From an uncultured Draconibacterium sp. (GTDB taxonomy: Bacteria > Bacteroidota > Bacteroidia > Bacteroidales > Prolixibacteraceae), in assembly GCA_947492175.1 (NCBI GenBank), contig CANLMQ010000022.1, forward strand, positions 1 through 64,000: a stretch of 64,000 bases of DNA. Reading direction: 5' to 3'. The notes beneath the pieces were generated by a model. It saw only the letters and a program-made list of their open reading frames with translations. It was not told the DNA's origin and ran no database searches. Positions 53,145-61,674 of the stretch are shown piece after piece (within the stretch, counting starts at the first letter, position 1; each line of letters starts with the position of its first letter). The position numbers were made by a program, and so were the translations under genes.

Positions 53145-54305
53145 ATGGCAAAAAGAGATTATTACGAGGTTCTAGACGTAAGCAAAAGCGCCAGCGCAGA
53201 GGAAATAAAAAAAGCCTACCGAAAAAAAGCAATTCAGTATCATCCCGATAAAAATCCGGGTGATAAACAAGCTGAAGAAAATTTCAAAGAGGCTGCTGAA
53301 GCATACGAAGTGCTGAGTAACCCTGAGAAAAAGCAACGTTACGACCAATTTGGCCACGCCGGAATGGGTGGTGCTGCCGGAGGTGGTTTTGGTGGAGGAT
53401 TCTCTGACATTGAAGATATTTTCTCATCATTTGGCGATATTTTTGGCGGCCATTTTGGTGGCTTTGGTGGTTTTGGCGGTGGCGGAAGCCGCGGAAGAGG
53501 CGGACGCCGGGTTAGCAGAGGCTCCGATCTTCGTGTAAAAGTACGTCTAACATTGAGCGAAATTGTAAATGGCGTTGAGAAAAAAATAAAGGTAAAAAAA
53601 TACGTTGCGTGTCAACACTGTAATGGTACTGGTGCAAAAAACGGATCGTCGTACTCCACCTGTGGAACTTGTGGTGGAGCCGGGCAGGTTACTCGCGTGC
53701 AAAACACTTTGCTTGGACAAATGCAAACTACTGCTGCCTGTCCGACCTGCCAGGGCGAAGGCAAAATGATTACCGATAAATGTAACCACTGCGCCGGAGA
53801 AGGTGTAATCCGCAACGAGGAAGTTATCAACATAAAAATACCTGCCGGTGTTGGAGAAGGAATGCAACTTAACGTTTCGGGAAAAGGAAACACCGGACGA
53901 CGAGGTGGAATTAATGGCGATTTATTGGTTGTAATTACAGAAGAAGAGCACAAAGAATTGGTTCGCGACGGAAACAATCTAATCTACAACCTGTTTCTTT
54001 CGTTTCCTGAAATTACGCTGGGAACTACAGCTGAAATTCCGACAGTTGAAAACAAAGTAAAAGTGAAAATTGATGCAGGTACACAACCTGAAAAAATATT
54101 ACGTTTACGTGGTAAAGGAATTCCTGATGTAAATGGGTACGGACGAGGAGATTTACTGGTTCGTGTACATGTGTGGATACCGAAGAAACTGAGTAATGAA
54201 GAAAAACGGACTTTGGAAAAACTGCAGGCATCTCCAGGTTTCCAGGAAGGTCCCTCTGCTTCTGAAAAATCATTTTTTCAGAAAATGAAAGACATGTTTG
54301 AGTAA
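53145..54305 (+). CDS. dnaJ: Chaperone protein DnaJ
   Basis: 386 residues, type I. J domain (5-70) with HPD in YHPDKNP, a Gly/Phe-rich region (~75-125), four CxxCxGxG zinc motifs (CQHCNGTG, CGTCGGAG, CPTCQGEG, CNHCAGEG) and the C-terminal substrate-binding domains. DnaK co-chaperone. Same transcript as grpE, closed by a terminator 27 bp after the stop. Confidence 0.97.
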   Translation: MAKRDYYEVLDVSKSASAEEIKKAYRKKAIQYHPDKNPGDKQAEENFKEAAEAYEVLSNPEKKQRYDQFGHAGMGGAAGGGFGGGFSDIEDIFSSFGDIFGGHFGGFGGFGGGGSRGRGGRRVSRGSDLRVKVRLTLSEIVNGVEKKIKVKKYVACQHCNGTGAKNGSSYSTCGTCGGAGQVTRVQNTLLGQMQTTAACPTCQGEGKMITDKCNHCAGEGVIRNEEVINIKIPAGVGEGMQLNVSGKGNTGRRGGINGDLLVVITEEEHKELVRDGNNLIYNLFLSFPEITLGTTAEIPTVENKVKVKIDAGTQPEKILRLRGKGIPDVNGYGRGDLLVRVHVWIPKKLSNEEKRTLEKLQASPGFQEGPSASEKSFFQKMKDMFE

Positions 54306-54331
54306 AGTATCTAAAACTCAATAAATTATTG

Positions 54332-54357
54332 AAAGCCTGGTTTTACCGGGCTTTTTT
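54332..54357 (+). terminator. Intrinsic terminator after dnaJ
   Basis: AAAGCCTGG pairs with CCGGGCTTT (one G-U) around a 5-nt loop TTTTA, followed by T7. It ends the grpE-dnaJ transcript. Confidence 0.9.
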
Positions 54358-54431
54358 TATGTCATAAAAAGGAATTTTGTTATCGTTTTCGGGAAAGTCC
54401 GAAGAATGTACCCACTTTATTTCATTAATTT

Positions 54432-54461
54432 TTGCAAAAAACAATGACTAAACTAAATTTG
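54432..54461 (+). promoter_or_regulatory. Promoter overlapping the Crp/Fnr gene start
   Basis: TTG (54432-54434), 19 bp, TAAATTTG (54454-54461), a perfect match. The last G of the -7 element is also the first base of the GTG at 54461, so transcription would start downstream of that codon. Confidence 0.65.
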
Positions 54462-55105
54462 TGAAAACTACTGACGTGAAAGATTTCTATAACCGATACA
54501 ATTTTCTAGAGCCTGAGTTACAGGAAGAAATCCTGAATATATCTGTTCATAAAACATTTGCTCCCAAAGAAACATTAATCCGCGAAGGCCAATTTATATC
54601 CAGTTTTCCACTTTTAATACAAGGCCTTATCAGAGTGTCAAAAACCAGTACCGACGGAAACGAACTGTTACTTTATTACCTACACGAGAATGAAGTTTGT
54701 GCCATGTCTCTTACATGTTGCATGGCAAGACAAACCAGCAATGTAAATGCTGTTGCAGAAGAAGAAACCGAAGTTTTACTCATTCCGGTAGAAAAGCTTG
54801 ACATCTGGACAAGTAAATATCCGCTTTGGAAACAGTTTGTGATGCAAACTTTTCAACAGCGTTTTCGCGGACTAATTGATACACTGGATGCCCTTGCGTT
54901 TATGAAACTCGACGAACGACTTGAAAAATATTTTATCGACCGTAACAAAAAATCAGGTGCAACTACATTTACAGGAACACACCAGGATTTGGCTCTTCAA
55001 CTGAATTCCTCGCGCGAGGTAATTTCGAGACTACTAAAAAAAATGGAAAAAGCCGGAAAAATTGAATTATCAAGAAATTTTATTGACTTTTCCGGTCTTG
55101 TGTGA
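54461..55105 (+). CDS. Crp/Fnr-family transcriptional regulator
   Basis: 214 residues from the GTG at 54461; the promoter match ending at that base argues for the GTG at 54476 (VKDFYNRYNF) as the real start. Cyclic-nucleotide-like sensor domain (~20-130) without Fe-S cysteines at the N-terminus, though a cysteine cluster (EVCAMSLTCCMAR) lies inside it. The C-terminal HTH is TGTHQDLALQLNSSREVISRLLKKMEKAGKI. It could sense redox or a small molecule; the ligand is unknown. It is a candidate for binding the FNR-like palindrome at 27992. Confidence 0.88.
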   Translation: MKTTDVKDFYNRYNFLEPELQEEILNISVHKTFAPKETLIREGQFISSFPLLIQGLIRVSKTSTDGNELLLYYLHENEVCAMSLTCCMARQTSNVNAVAEEETEVLLIPVEKLDIWTSKYPLWKQFVMQTFQQRFRGLIDTLDALAFMKLDERLEKYFIDRNKKSGATTFTGTHQDLALQLNSSREVISRLLKKMEKAGKIELSRNFIDFSGLV

Positions 55106-55233
55106 CTTTAATTACATCCCGCATTTTAAAGTCTTCTTTTATTTGTAACGTTAAAAATATAATACAATTAGTTCATAACTATTGAATACAAATTTTTTGG
55201 GTTATAAAATCGGTTAGTAGTTGAAGGTTGATT

Positions 55234-55264
55234 AGCCATTTGTCAGTTGACAGATGGCTTTTTT
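55234..55264 (+). terminator. Intrinsic terminator after the Crp/Fnr gene
   Basis: A 12-bp stem, AGCCATTTGTCA with TGACAGATGGCT (one G-U), tiny loop, then T6. It lies about 130 bp after the regulator stop. Its core is nearly identical to the one after EF-G2 at 44216-44232. Confidence 0.85.
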
Positions 55265-55563
55265 ATTTACGTAATTCAACTCCATATTTATATTTTTAAT
55301 ATCAATACTGAATTCTATTTGCTCCACATAAGCCATTTTGCTTATCTACCTCAAACCGTAATCACAAATTAACACTCCCATCTCTGTAAATCATTGTCTT
55401 ATTGCATTTTCTGCCTTATTCGCAAGATAATCAATCATAATTTCAGTTTAATGTTAATTTCATATTGAAAACTTATCCGCCTAATCAGTTACGATTTATA
55501 GATATAATACTGATATTTGTCATCAATCAGCAACAGAAAGTATCAACTTAAAATTTTAGCCAG
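55265..55563. other. Intergenic region before serA
   Basis: AT-rich, without a supportable gene. It holds the palindrome ATAAGC-N6-GCTTAT (55328-55345), a possible operator, and GATATTTG shortly before serA, one base off a -7 element. No leader peptide or riboswitch was recognised. Confidence 0.35.
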
Positions 55564-56739
55564 ATGTTCAAAATTCAAACGTTGAATAAAATCGACCCGG
55601 AAGGGTTAAAACTGTTCCCGTTAAACAATTACGAAATTGCAAGTGAGCTTCCTAATCCGGATGCCATTGTTTTACGTAGTTTCAAAATGCACGACATGGA
55701 AGTACCATCGTCGGTAAAAGCAATTGCACGGGCAGGAGCAGGTGTAAACAATATTCCAATTGAAAAATGTACCGAAAATGGTATCGTAGTTTTTAACACT
55801 CCGGGAGCAAATGCCAACGGAGTAAAAGAGGCTGTAATTGCCGGATTGATGCTTTCCTCGCGCGATATAATCGGTGGAGTTAACTGGGCCAAAACATTAA
55901 TTGGCGAAGGCGATGCAGTAGGATCATTGGTTGAAAAAGGTAAAAGTAATTTTGCAGGACAGGAAATAAAAGGGAAAACACTTGCAGTTATTGGATTAGG
56001 CGCCATTGGTGTTTTGGTGGCCAATGCGGCCTCTGCCTTACGTATGAAAGTAATTGGCTACGACCCATACATGTCGGTAAAACATGCACTTAAACTTAGT
56101 CGCGAAGTTAGCTGGGTTGAAGGTATACAGGTTTTACTGCAACAAGCCGACTATGTTACCATAAATATTCCCTTAACACCCGATACCAAAGGTTATATAA
56201 ACAAGGATAAATTTGCCATGATGAAAGACGGGGTTAAGATTTTAAACTTTGCCCGTGGAGGTTTGGTAGATCATAATGATTTAAAAGTAGCCCTGGAATC
56301 AGGAAAAGTTTCAACTTACGTTACCGACTTTCCTGATGAAGACTGTCTGAAAATGGACGGTGTTATATCTATTCCTCATCTTGGTGCATCAACTGCTGAA
56401 TCAGAAACCAACTGTGCAATAATGGCGGTTGAGCAAATGCGTGAATACCTCGAAAACGGGAACATCATTAACTCCGTAAATTTCCCTGCAGCAGAAATGG
56501 AAAGAAACGGAGGAAGCCGTATTTTAATTGCCAATAAGAATGTTCCCAATATGGTTAGCCAAATTTCGTCGGTACTAGCCGCTGAACAGCTTAACATCGA
56601 TAACATGTTAAATAAAAAACGTGGCGAAATTGCCTACAATATTATTGATGTCGATTCTGTTAAAGTTGACGACTCAGTAAAAGATAAATTACTGGCAATT
56701 GACGGTATTTTTATGGTACGCATAATTAATGCAAAATAG
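55564..56739 (+). CDS. serA: D-3-phosphoglycerate dehydrogenase (2-hydroxyacid dehydrogenase)
   Basis: 391 residues. Catalytic domain with ARAGAGVNNIPIEKC; NAD-binding GLGAIGVLVANAA; catalytic Arg/Glu/His in NFARGGLVDHNDL, DFPDEDCL and SIPHLGASTAESE. A C-terminal ACT domain (~320-391) probably gives serine feedback. First step of serine synthesis, which also feeds cysteine. serC, often adjacent, is not present on either side. Confidence 0.93.
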   Translation: MFKIQTLNKIDPEGLKLFPLNNYEIASELPNPDAIVLRSFKMHDMEVPSSVKAIARAGAGVNNIPIEKCTENGIVVFNTPGANANGVKEAVIAGLMLSSRDIIGGVNWAKTLIGEGDAVGSLVEKGKSNFAGQEIKGKTLAVIGLGAIGVLVANAASALRMKVIGYDPYMSVKHALKLSREVSWVEGIQVLLQQADYVTINIPLTPDTKGYINKDKFAMMKDGVKILNFARGGLVDHNDLKVALESGKVSTYVTDFPDEDCLKMDGVISIPHLGASTAESETNCAIMAVEQMREYLENGNIINSVNFPAAEMERNGGSRILIANKNVPNMVSQISSVLAAEQLNIDNMLNKKRGEIAYNIIDVDSVKVDDSVKDKLLAIDGIFMVRIINAK

Positions 56740-56770
56740 AAGTTCAGAATCAGATATTTTAAAAAAATAT

Positions 56771-56807
56771 AAGGGGGAAATCTAATAAACAGGTTTCTCC
56801 CTTTTTT
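56771..56807 (+). terminator. Intrinsic terminator after serA
   Basis: AAGGGGGAAA pairs with TTTCTCCCTT around a loop of about 13 nt, followed by T6. It lies 32 bp after the serA stop. Confidence 0.75.
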
Positions 56808-57031
56808 AATAAAAACAGGATAAACAATAATTAAGTGGTTGATAAAGTCAAATGCCGGCCACGGGTACTCATCCATAGTACTCCTCTCAATTTCAGTGCT
56901 TTATAAATTACCCTATCAAACTAATCCTAAATAATCATTAACATCTGGCGTTGAAAAAATTAAAGTCTTTCTTTTTTATTATTTTTGGCGTTCCTGTCCT
57001 ACCTAAAATATATTGAATTAAAAGTAAGAAC

Positions 57032-59044
57032 ATGAGTAAAAGTATTGAAGTTAAAGCAGCTGACAATGTGAGGATTTTAGCTGCTGCAATGGTAGAAAAA
57101 GCCAAATCGGGGCACCCCGGGGGAGCAATGGGAGGTGCAGATTTTGTACACATCCTTTATTCCGAATTTCTTAATTACAACCCATCGGATATGACGTGGG
57201 CAAATCGCGACAGGTTCTTCCTTGATCCCGGTCATATGTCGCCAATGCTATATGGCATTCTTTCAATGGCTGGTTTTTACAGCATGGAAGATTTGGCCAA
57301 TTTCCGTCAGTGGGGAAGCGTAACTCCGGGACACCCCGAAGTTGATGTGGAAAGAGGAGTTGAAAATACTTCGGGACCACTGGGACAAGGACACGTTATG
57401 GCAGTAGGTGCTGCAATTGCAGAGCGTTTTTTAGTTGAACGTTTTGGCGACTGGATGGCTCACAAAACATATACCTTTATTTCTGACGGTGGTATTCAGG
57501 AAGAAATTTCGCAGGGTGCCGGTCGTATTGCCGGTCACTTTGGTTTAAGCAACTTGATAATGTTCTACGACTCAAACGATATTCAGTTATCGACAGGAAC
57601 AGACGAAGTTACAACAGAAGATACTGCAATGAAATACGAAGCCTGGGGCTGGAGAGTCGTTACAATTGATGGTAACGATGCCGCCGCCATTCGCGAGTCA
57701 TTAAAAAATGCACAGGCAGAAACAGAAAAACCAACCCTGATTATTGGCAAAACAATAATGGGGAAAGGCGCAGTTACCGAAGATGGTGGTAATTTCGAAG
57801 GCCAGTGTTCAACACATGGTCAGCCACTTACTGGTGCCGGTGCATCGTTTGCAAAAACAATTGAAAACCTTGGTGGAGATGCTGAAAATCCATTTGTTAT
57901 TTTCGAGGATGTAAAAGAACTCTACGAAAAACGCAAAGCAGAATTAATTGAAGCTTCAGCCGCCAAAAAGGCAGAGCAAGCTAAATGGGAAGCTGCAAAT
58001 CCTGAATTAGCCCAAAAATTAAATGCATTTTTATCGAATGAAATTCCTGCTATTGATTACAGCAAGATTGAACAAAAAGAAGGTATTGCAACGCGTGGTG
58101 CCTCTGCAGCAGTTCTTTCAGTATTTGCAAAAGAAGTGGGAAATATGATAGTTTCATCAGCCGACCTTTCTAACTCTGATAAAACGGACGGATTCCTTAA
58201 ACACACAAAAGCTTTTACCAAAGGTGATTTCTCTGGCCAGTTTCTACAAGCAGGTGTATGTGAACTAACCATGGCGTGTTTGATGAATGGTATGGCATTA
58301 CATGGTGGCATTATTCCGGCATGTGGAACTTTTTTTGTATTTAGCGACTATATGAAACCAGCGGTAAGGATTGCTGCATTGCAAGAATTACCTGTAAAAT
58401 ATATCTGGACACATGATGCATTTAGGGTAGGTGAAGACGGACCAACCCACCAGCCAGTGGAACAGGAAGCCCAAATCAGGCTAATGGAGAAATTACAAAA
58501 CCATAGCCACAAAAACTCCATGTTGGTTTTACGCCCAGCTGATGGAAATGAAACAACAGTTGCATGGAAAATGGCAATGGAAAATATAGACACACCTACA
58601 GCTTTAATCCTATCGCGCCAGGGAATAAAAGATGTAACTACTTATGAAACTGCCCAGGGAGCTACAAAAGGGGCATACATCCTTCAGGATTGTGAAGGCA
58701 CTCCAGATATAATCTTGTTAGCAAGTGGTTCTGAAGTTAGCACTCTTGTTGCTGGAGCTGAACTCTTGGCTAAAGATGGTGTTAAGTGCAGAATTGTATC
58801 AGTCCCCTCTGAAGGTTTGTTTAGATCACAAACAACAGAATACCAGGCACAGGTTTTACCAACTGGGATAAAGAAATTTGGATTAACAGCAGGCTTGCCG
58901 GTAACTTTGGAAGGTTTGGTAGGAGCTGATGGAAAAGTATTTGGATTAGAGTCATTTGGTTTTTCTGCTCCTGCAGGGGTGCTTGACAGCAAACTAGGCT
59001 ACACAGGTAAAAATGTGTATGAGCAAGTAAAAACTTTATTATAG
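57032..59044 (+). CDS. tkt: Transketolase
   Basis: 670 residues. The thiamine-diphosphate motif region is present (ISDGGIQEEISQGAGRIAGHFGLSNLIMFYDSN, residues ~150-182), KSGHPGGAMGGADF near the N-terminus, the catalytic-His segment GPLGQGHVMAVG, and the central domain with THDAFRVGEDGPTHQP. Moves two-carbon units in the pentose phosphate pathway. Monocistronic; a TATTTTTG at 56980-56987 is a likely -7 element, without TTG at the ideal distance. Confidence 0.97.
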   Translation: MSKSIEVKAADNVRILAAAMVEKAKSGHPGGAMGGADFVHILYSEFLNYNPSDMTWANRDRFFLDPGHMSPMLYGILSMAGFYSMEDLANFRQWGSVTPGHPEVDVERGVENTSGPLGQGHVMAVGAAIAERFLVERFGDWMAHKTYTFISDGGIQEEISQGAGRIAGHFGLSNLIMFYDSNDIQLSTGTDEVTTEDTAMKYEAWGWRVVTIDGNDAAAIRESLKNAQAETEKPTLIIGKTIMGKGAVTEDGGNFEGQCSTHGQPLTGAGASFAKTIENLGGDAENPFVIFEDVKELYEKRKAELIEASAAKKAEQAKWEAANPELAQKLNAFLSNEIPAIDYSKIEQKEGIATRGASAAVLSVFAKEVGNMIVSSADLSNSDKTDGFLKHTKAFTKGDFSGQFLQAGVCELTMACLMNGMALHGGIIPACGTFFVFSDYMKPAVRIAALQELPVKYIWTHDAFRVGEDGPTHQPVEQEAQIRLMEKLQNHSHKNSMLVLRPADGNETTVAWKMAMENIDTPTALILSRQGIKDVTTYETAQGATKGAYILQDCEGTPDIILLASGSEVSTLVAGAELLAKDGVKCRIVSVPSEGLFRSQTTEYQAQVLPTGIKKFGLTAGLPVTLEGLVGADGKVFGLESFGFSAPAGVLDSKLGYTGKNVYEQVKTLL

Positions 59045-59068
59045 ATCAATTAAAAATACAGATATTTT

Positions 59069-59098
59069 AAGGTGTCCAGTTCTGGGCACCTTTTTTTG
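59069..59098 (+). terminator. Intrinsic terminator after transketolase
   Basis: AAGGTGTCCAG pairs with CTGGGCACCTT (one G-U) with a very small loop, followed by T7. It lies 25 bp after the tkt stop. Confidence 0.9.
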
Positions 59099-59204
59099 TA
59101 CCATTATGAATTTATTTCATTCGCAAAACTAAAGTAACAAATAGATCTGCAATTAAAATTACAATTCTTATATCTTTACCTCTCTTAATCCAGAAGACCT
59201 AAGA

Positions 59205-61580
59205 ATGTCACACAGAAAAGTAATTTATTGTTTTTTACTTTTAACAGCTACCCTCGTTTTCGCTAAAAAATTGGTTGGGCAAAATAACCTGTTTTTAGAT
59301 GATTATGCTTTTGCTTGTGTTGATGCTGGGAAGAGTTTAATTCCTGCAATTGATTCCGGATGTTATTCTTTTGTTTTAGGCCTCTATCAAGAAGGTGATT
59401 CTTTTTATCTGAAAAACACATCTGATAAAAACCTCTTTCATCAAAAACTTGATTCTATCGCTAAATTGACTGACAAAGCAATAGTTGTGCTAAAGGGGAA
59501 TTACAAACAATCTGATTTAAAAGAATATTTAACCACATTAGAAAAGGATATTTTTATTGGTGATTGGGAGCAATGGCCACTACTTACTACTTTTCTGAAA
59601 GAAAAACATCATATCACCGTTTTTTTAGAAGATCAGTTAACCCTTGCGCTTACTGATTCATTAAAAAGGAATAGTTCTAACCTGGAACAAATCCTCAATG
59701 AATCTCTAAATAAACTGGTTATTTTTGAGCCTTCAACTTTGGAAATCGACAGCCTGACTTCCACCTGCTATAATCAATGGAATGCTACTGGAAAGATTCC
59801 CAACTTTGTAGTTGTAAGCCCACAGTATGTGAGGCAGGCAAAAAATACAATTAATACCATAAACCAAACAAGAAGATTTAAAGGCGAGGTTAAGTTTCAG
59901 GATTCATTTCTCAATAAAATATATTGGAAACAATTTCCAGGCAGTGTTACTTCCGGAAAGTTTTCGTTCCCCCTTCTGGATGAATCCATCATTTTATCAC
60001 CCTATAAAAATGGATTTAAAATTACACCGGGAGAAATCATCCATAATATAGGAATGAAAGATGTACCAAGGCTTCTAAACGCTTTTGAATCGACTATGCA
60101 AGATAAACTCTTTTATCATTTTAGATTTGAACATAATACTGACAACCAAGTTGAAAAAGATTGGAAAAACACGATTTCAAAAGGTGCAAATTGGATTAAA
60201 GATGATGAGCGAAAAAATGTAGTTCATTTTAAACAGTTAAATTCTTTTATTGATTACTCAAAAGACAATTCCCTTAATTTTAATACCCCCATTAGTGTTT
60301 CGGTCTGGGTAAAACCTGATAGTTTAATGAATTTTATGGGCATAGTGGGTTTTGGCAAAGCTTTTTCCTTAAAATTAAGAAAGGAAAAACTCAGTTTTAC
60401 CACAGCAACTATTAAAGACCATCTAACAGATTCACTATTTAAAATAGATAATTGGACACAGGTTGGAATAGTTTTTACTCCGGGTGCAACTGTTGATTTT
60501 TATAGCAACGGCAAAAAGGTAAAATCAGTCGTTGCGTCTAAAGTTTTACCTTCTAATCAGGCACTAATAATTGGCAATAATGTTTGGGGTGAGCAATTTT
60601 ATGGAGCTGTTGATGAGCTAATGATTTGGGACCGGGGTTTGTCTGAAAAGGAATTTTCGGAATTATATCAAAATCAACTTACTCCACAGTCCATATCTTT
60701 TCAGAACAAACTTATTATGTTCGTTGGTGTAGCATGTCTCTTCCTACTTTTAATTTTATTATTCAAAACCAAAAGAACAAAAGAACAAAAGCTTCAGTTA
60801 AACAGTTCTAAAGCCAAAAAGAATCAATACACAGTCCATACATTTGCAAATAGAATTGAGATTTTTGGAACCTTTAATGTAGTTTCAGAAAAAGAAGGAA
60901 ATATCAGTAAATTATTTTCCCCCCTTCTAAAACAGTTGTTGTCTTTTTTTATTATCAACACAGTATATTCTGAAAATGGGATAACCTCAAAAAAAATAAA
61001 TGATACTTTTTGGCCGGGATTTACAAAAATTCAGGCAAAAGAAAACAGAGGTACAAATATTCAGAAGTTACGCAAACTGCTTGAACACCTGCCTGGTGTA
61101 AACATTGTTTTCAGAGAAAAAAGATGGTTTTTCGAATGCTCCAGAGAAAGCTATACTGACCTTTTACAATACGCCAATTTGAGAAACCTATTATCCAACC
61201 AATTAAATTCCAGCTCAGTAAATTTCAATGATGTAAAGAAATTTCTTTCCGTGTTAAAGAATGGAAAAATTCTTCAGAATATTGACTCAGAGTGGCTTGA
61301 CGAAACCAAAAATAAAATTTCTTACGAAGTGAACACTTTACTTTCACGTTTATGTTCCGAAGAAATCAAAGGGAATACACTTAAAGTTGATATGGCCAAA
61401 ACAATGTTGCATTTTGATGATTTAAACGAAGAAGCTTTAAAGATTATGGTTAAAGAACTCATTAAAAATGGCAACCACGGCCAGGCAAAACAAGCTTTTG
61501 AAGAATTTGGGAGGAGATACTTCATTTTATACAGCGAACACTTCCCTGTTGATTATAACTCATTGCAAAAAAGTAAATAG
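59205..61580 (+). CDS. Membrane-spanning LamG protein with cytoplasmic winged-helix domain
   Basis: 791 residues. A signal/anchor (1-25) is followed by an unclassified extracytoplasmic region (~30-300). A LamG/concanavalin-like jellyroll comes next (~305-490: YHFRFEHNTDN, ISVSVWVKPDS, GAVDELMIWDRGLSEKEFSELY). One transmembrane helix (503-521) precedes a cytoplasmic part: a winged-helix-like domain (~545-650, TSKKINDTFWPGFTKIQAKENRGTNIQKLRKLL) and a helical BTAD-like domain to the end. This looks like a one-component regulator that senses a glycan outside and acts on DNA inside. It precedes the GH109-like gene by 94 bp. Function is inferred. Confidence 0.72.
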   Translation: MSHRKVIYCFLLLTATLVFAKKLVGQNNLFLDDYAFACVDAGKSLIPAIDSGCYSFVLGLYQEGDSFYLKNTSDKNLFHQKLDSIAKLTDKAIVVLKGNYKQSDLKEYLTTLEKDIFIGDWEQWPLLTTFLKEKHHITVFLEDQLTLALTDSLKRNSSNLEQILNESLNKLVIFEPSTLEIDSLTSTCYNQWNATGKIPNFVVVSPQYVRQAKNTINTINQTRRFKGEVKFQDSFLNKIYWKQFPGSVTSGKFSFPLLDESIILSPYKNGFKITPGEIIHNIGMKDVPRLLNAFESTMQDKLFYHFRFEHNTDNQVEKDWKNTISKGANWIKDDERKNVVHFKQLNSFIDYSKDNSLNFNTPISVSVWVKPDSLMNFMGIVGFGKAFSLKLRKEKLSFTTATIKDHLTDSLFKIDNWTQVGIVFTPGATVDFYSNGKKVKSVVASKVLPSNQALIIGNNVWGEQFYGAVDELMIWDRGLSEKEFSELYQNQLTPQSISFQNKLIMFVGVACLFLLLILLFKTKRTKEQKLQLNSSKAKKNQYTVHTFANRIEIFGTFNVVSEKEGNISKLFSPLLKQLLSFFIINTVYSENGITSKKINDTFWPGFTKIQAKENRGTNIQKLRKLLEHLPGVNIVFREKRWFFECSRESYTDLLQYANLRNLLSNQLNSSSVNFNDVKKFLSVLKNGKILQNIDSEWLDETKNKISYEVNTLLSRLCSEEIKGNTLKVDMAKTMLHFDDLNEEALKIMVKELIKNGNHGQAKQAFEEFGRRYFILYSEHFPVDYNSLQKSK

Positions 61581-61674
61581 TTTAATATTTTTATACGCGT
61601 TCCCCCATTTGTTCCCCTAATTAATCCACATGTTGGGTGTATTCTTGTATAAAAATAACTTATATAATTATGTT

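Noticed and set aside
55328..55345. ATAAGC-N6-GCTTAT as a serA operator
   Set aside because: Six-base arms in AT-rich DNA arise easily by chance and the site is over 200 bp from the gene; kept only as a note.
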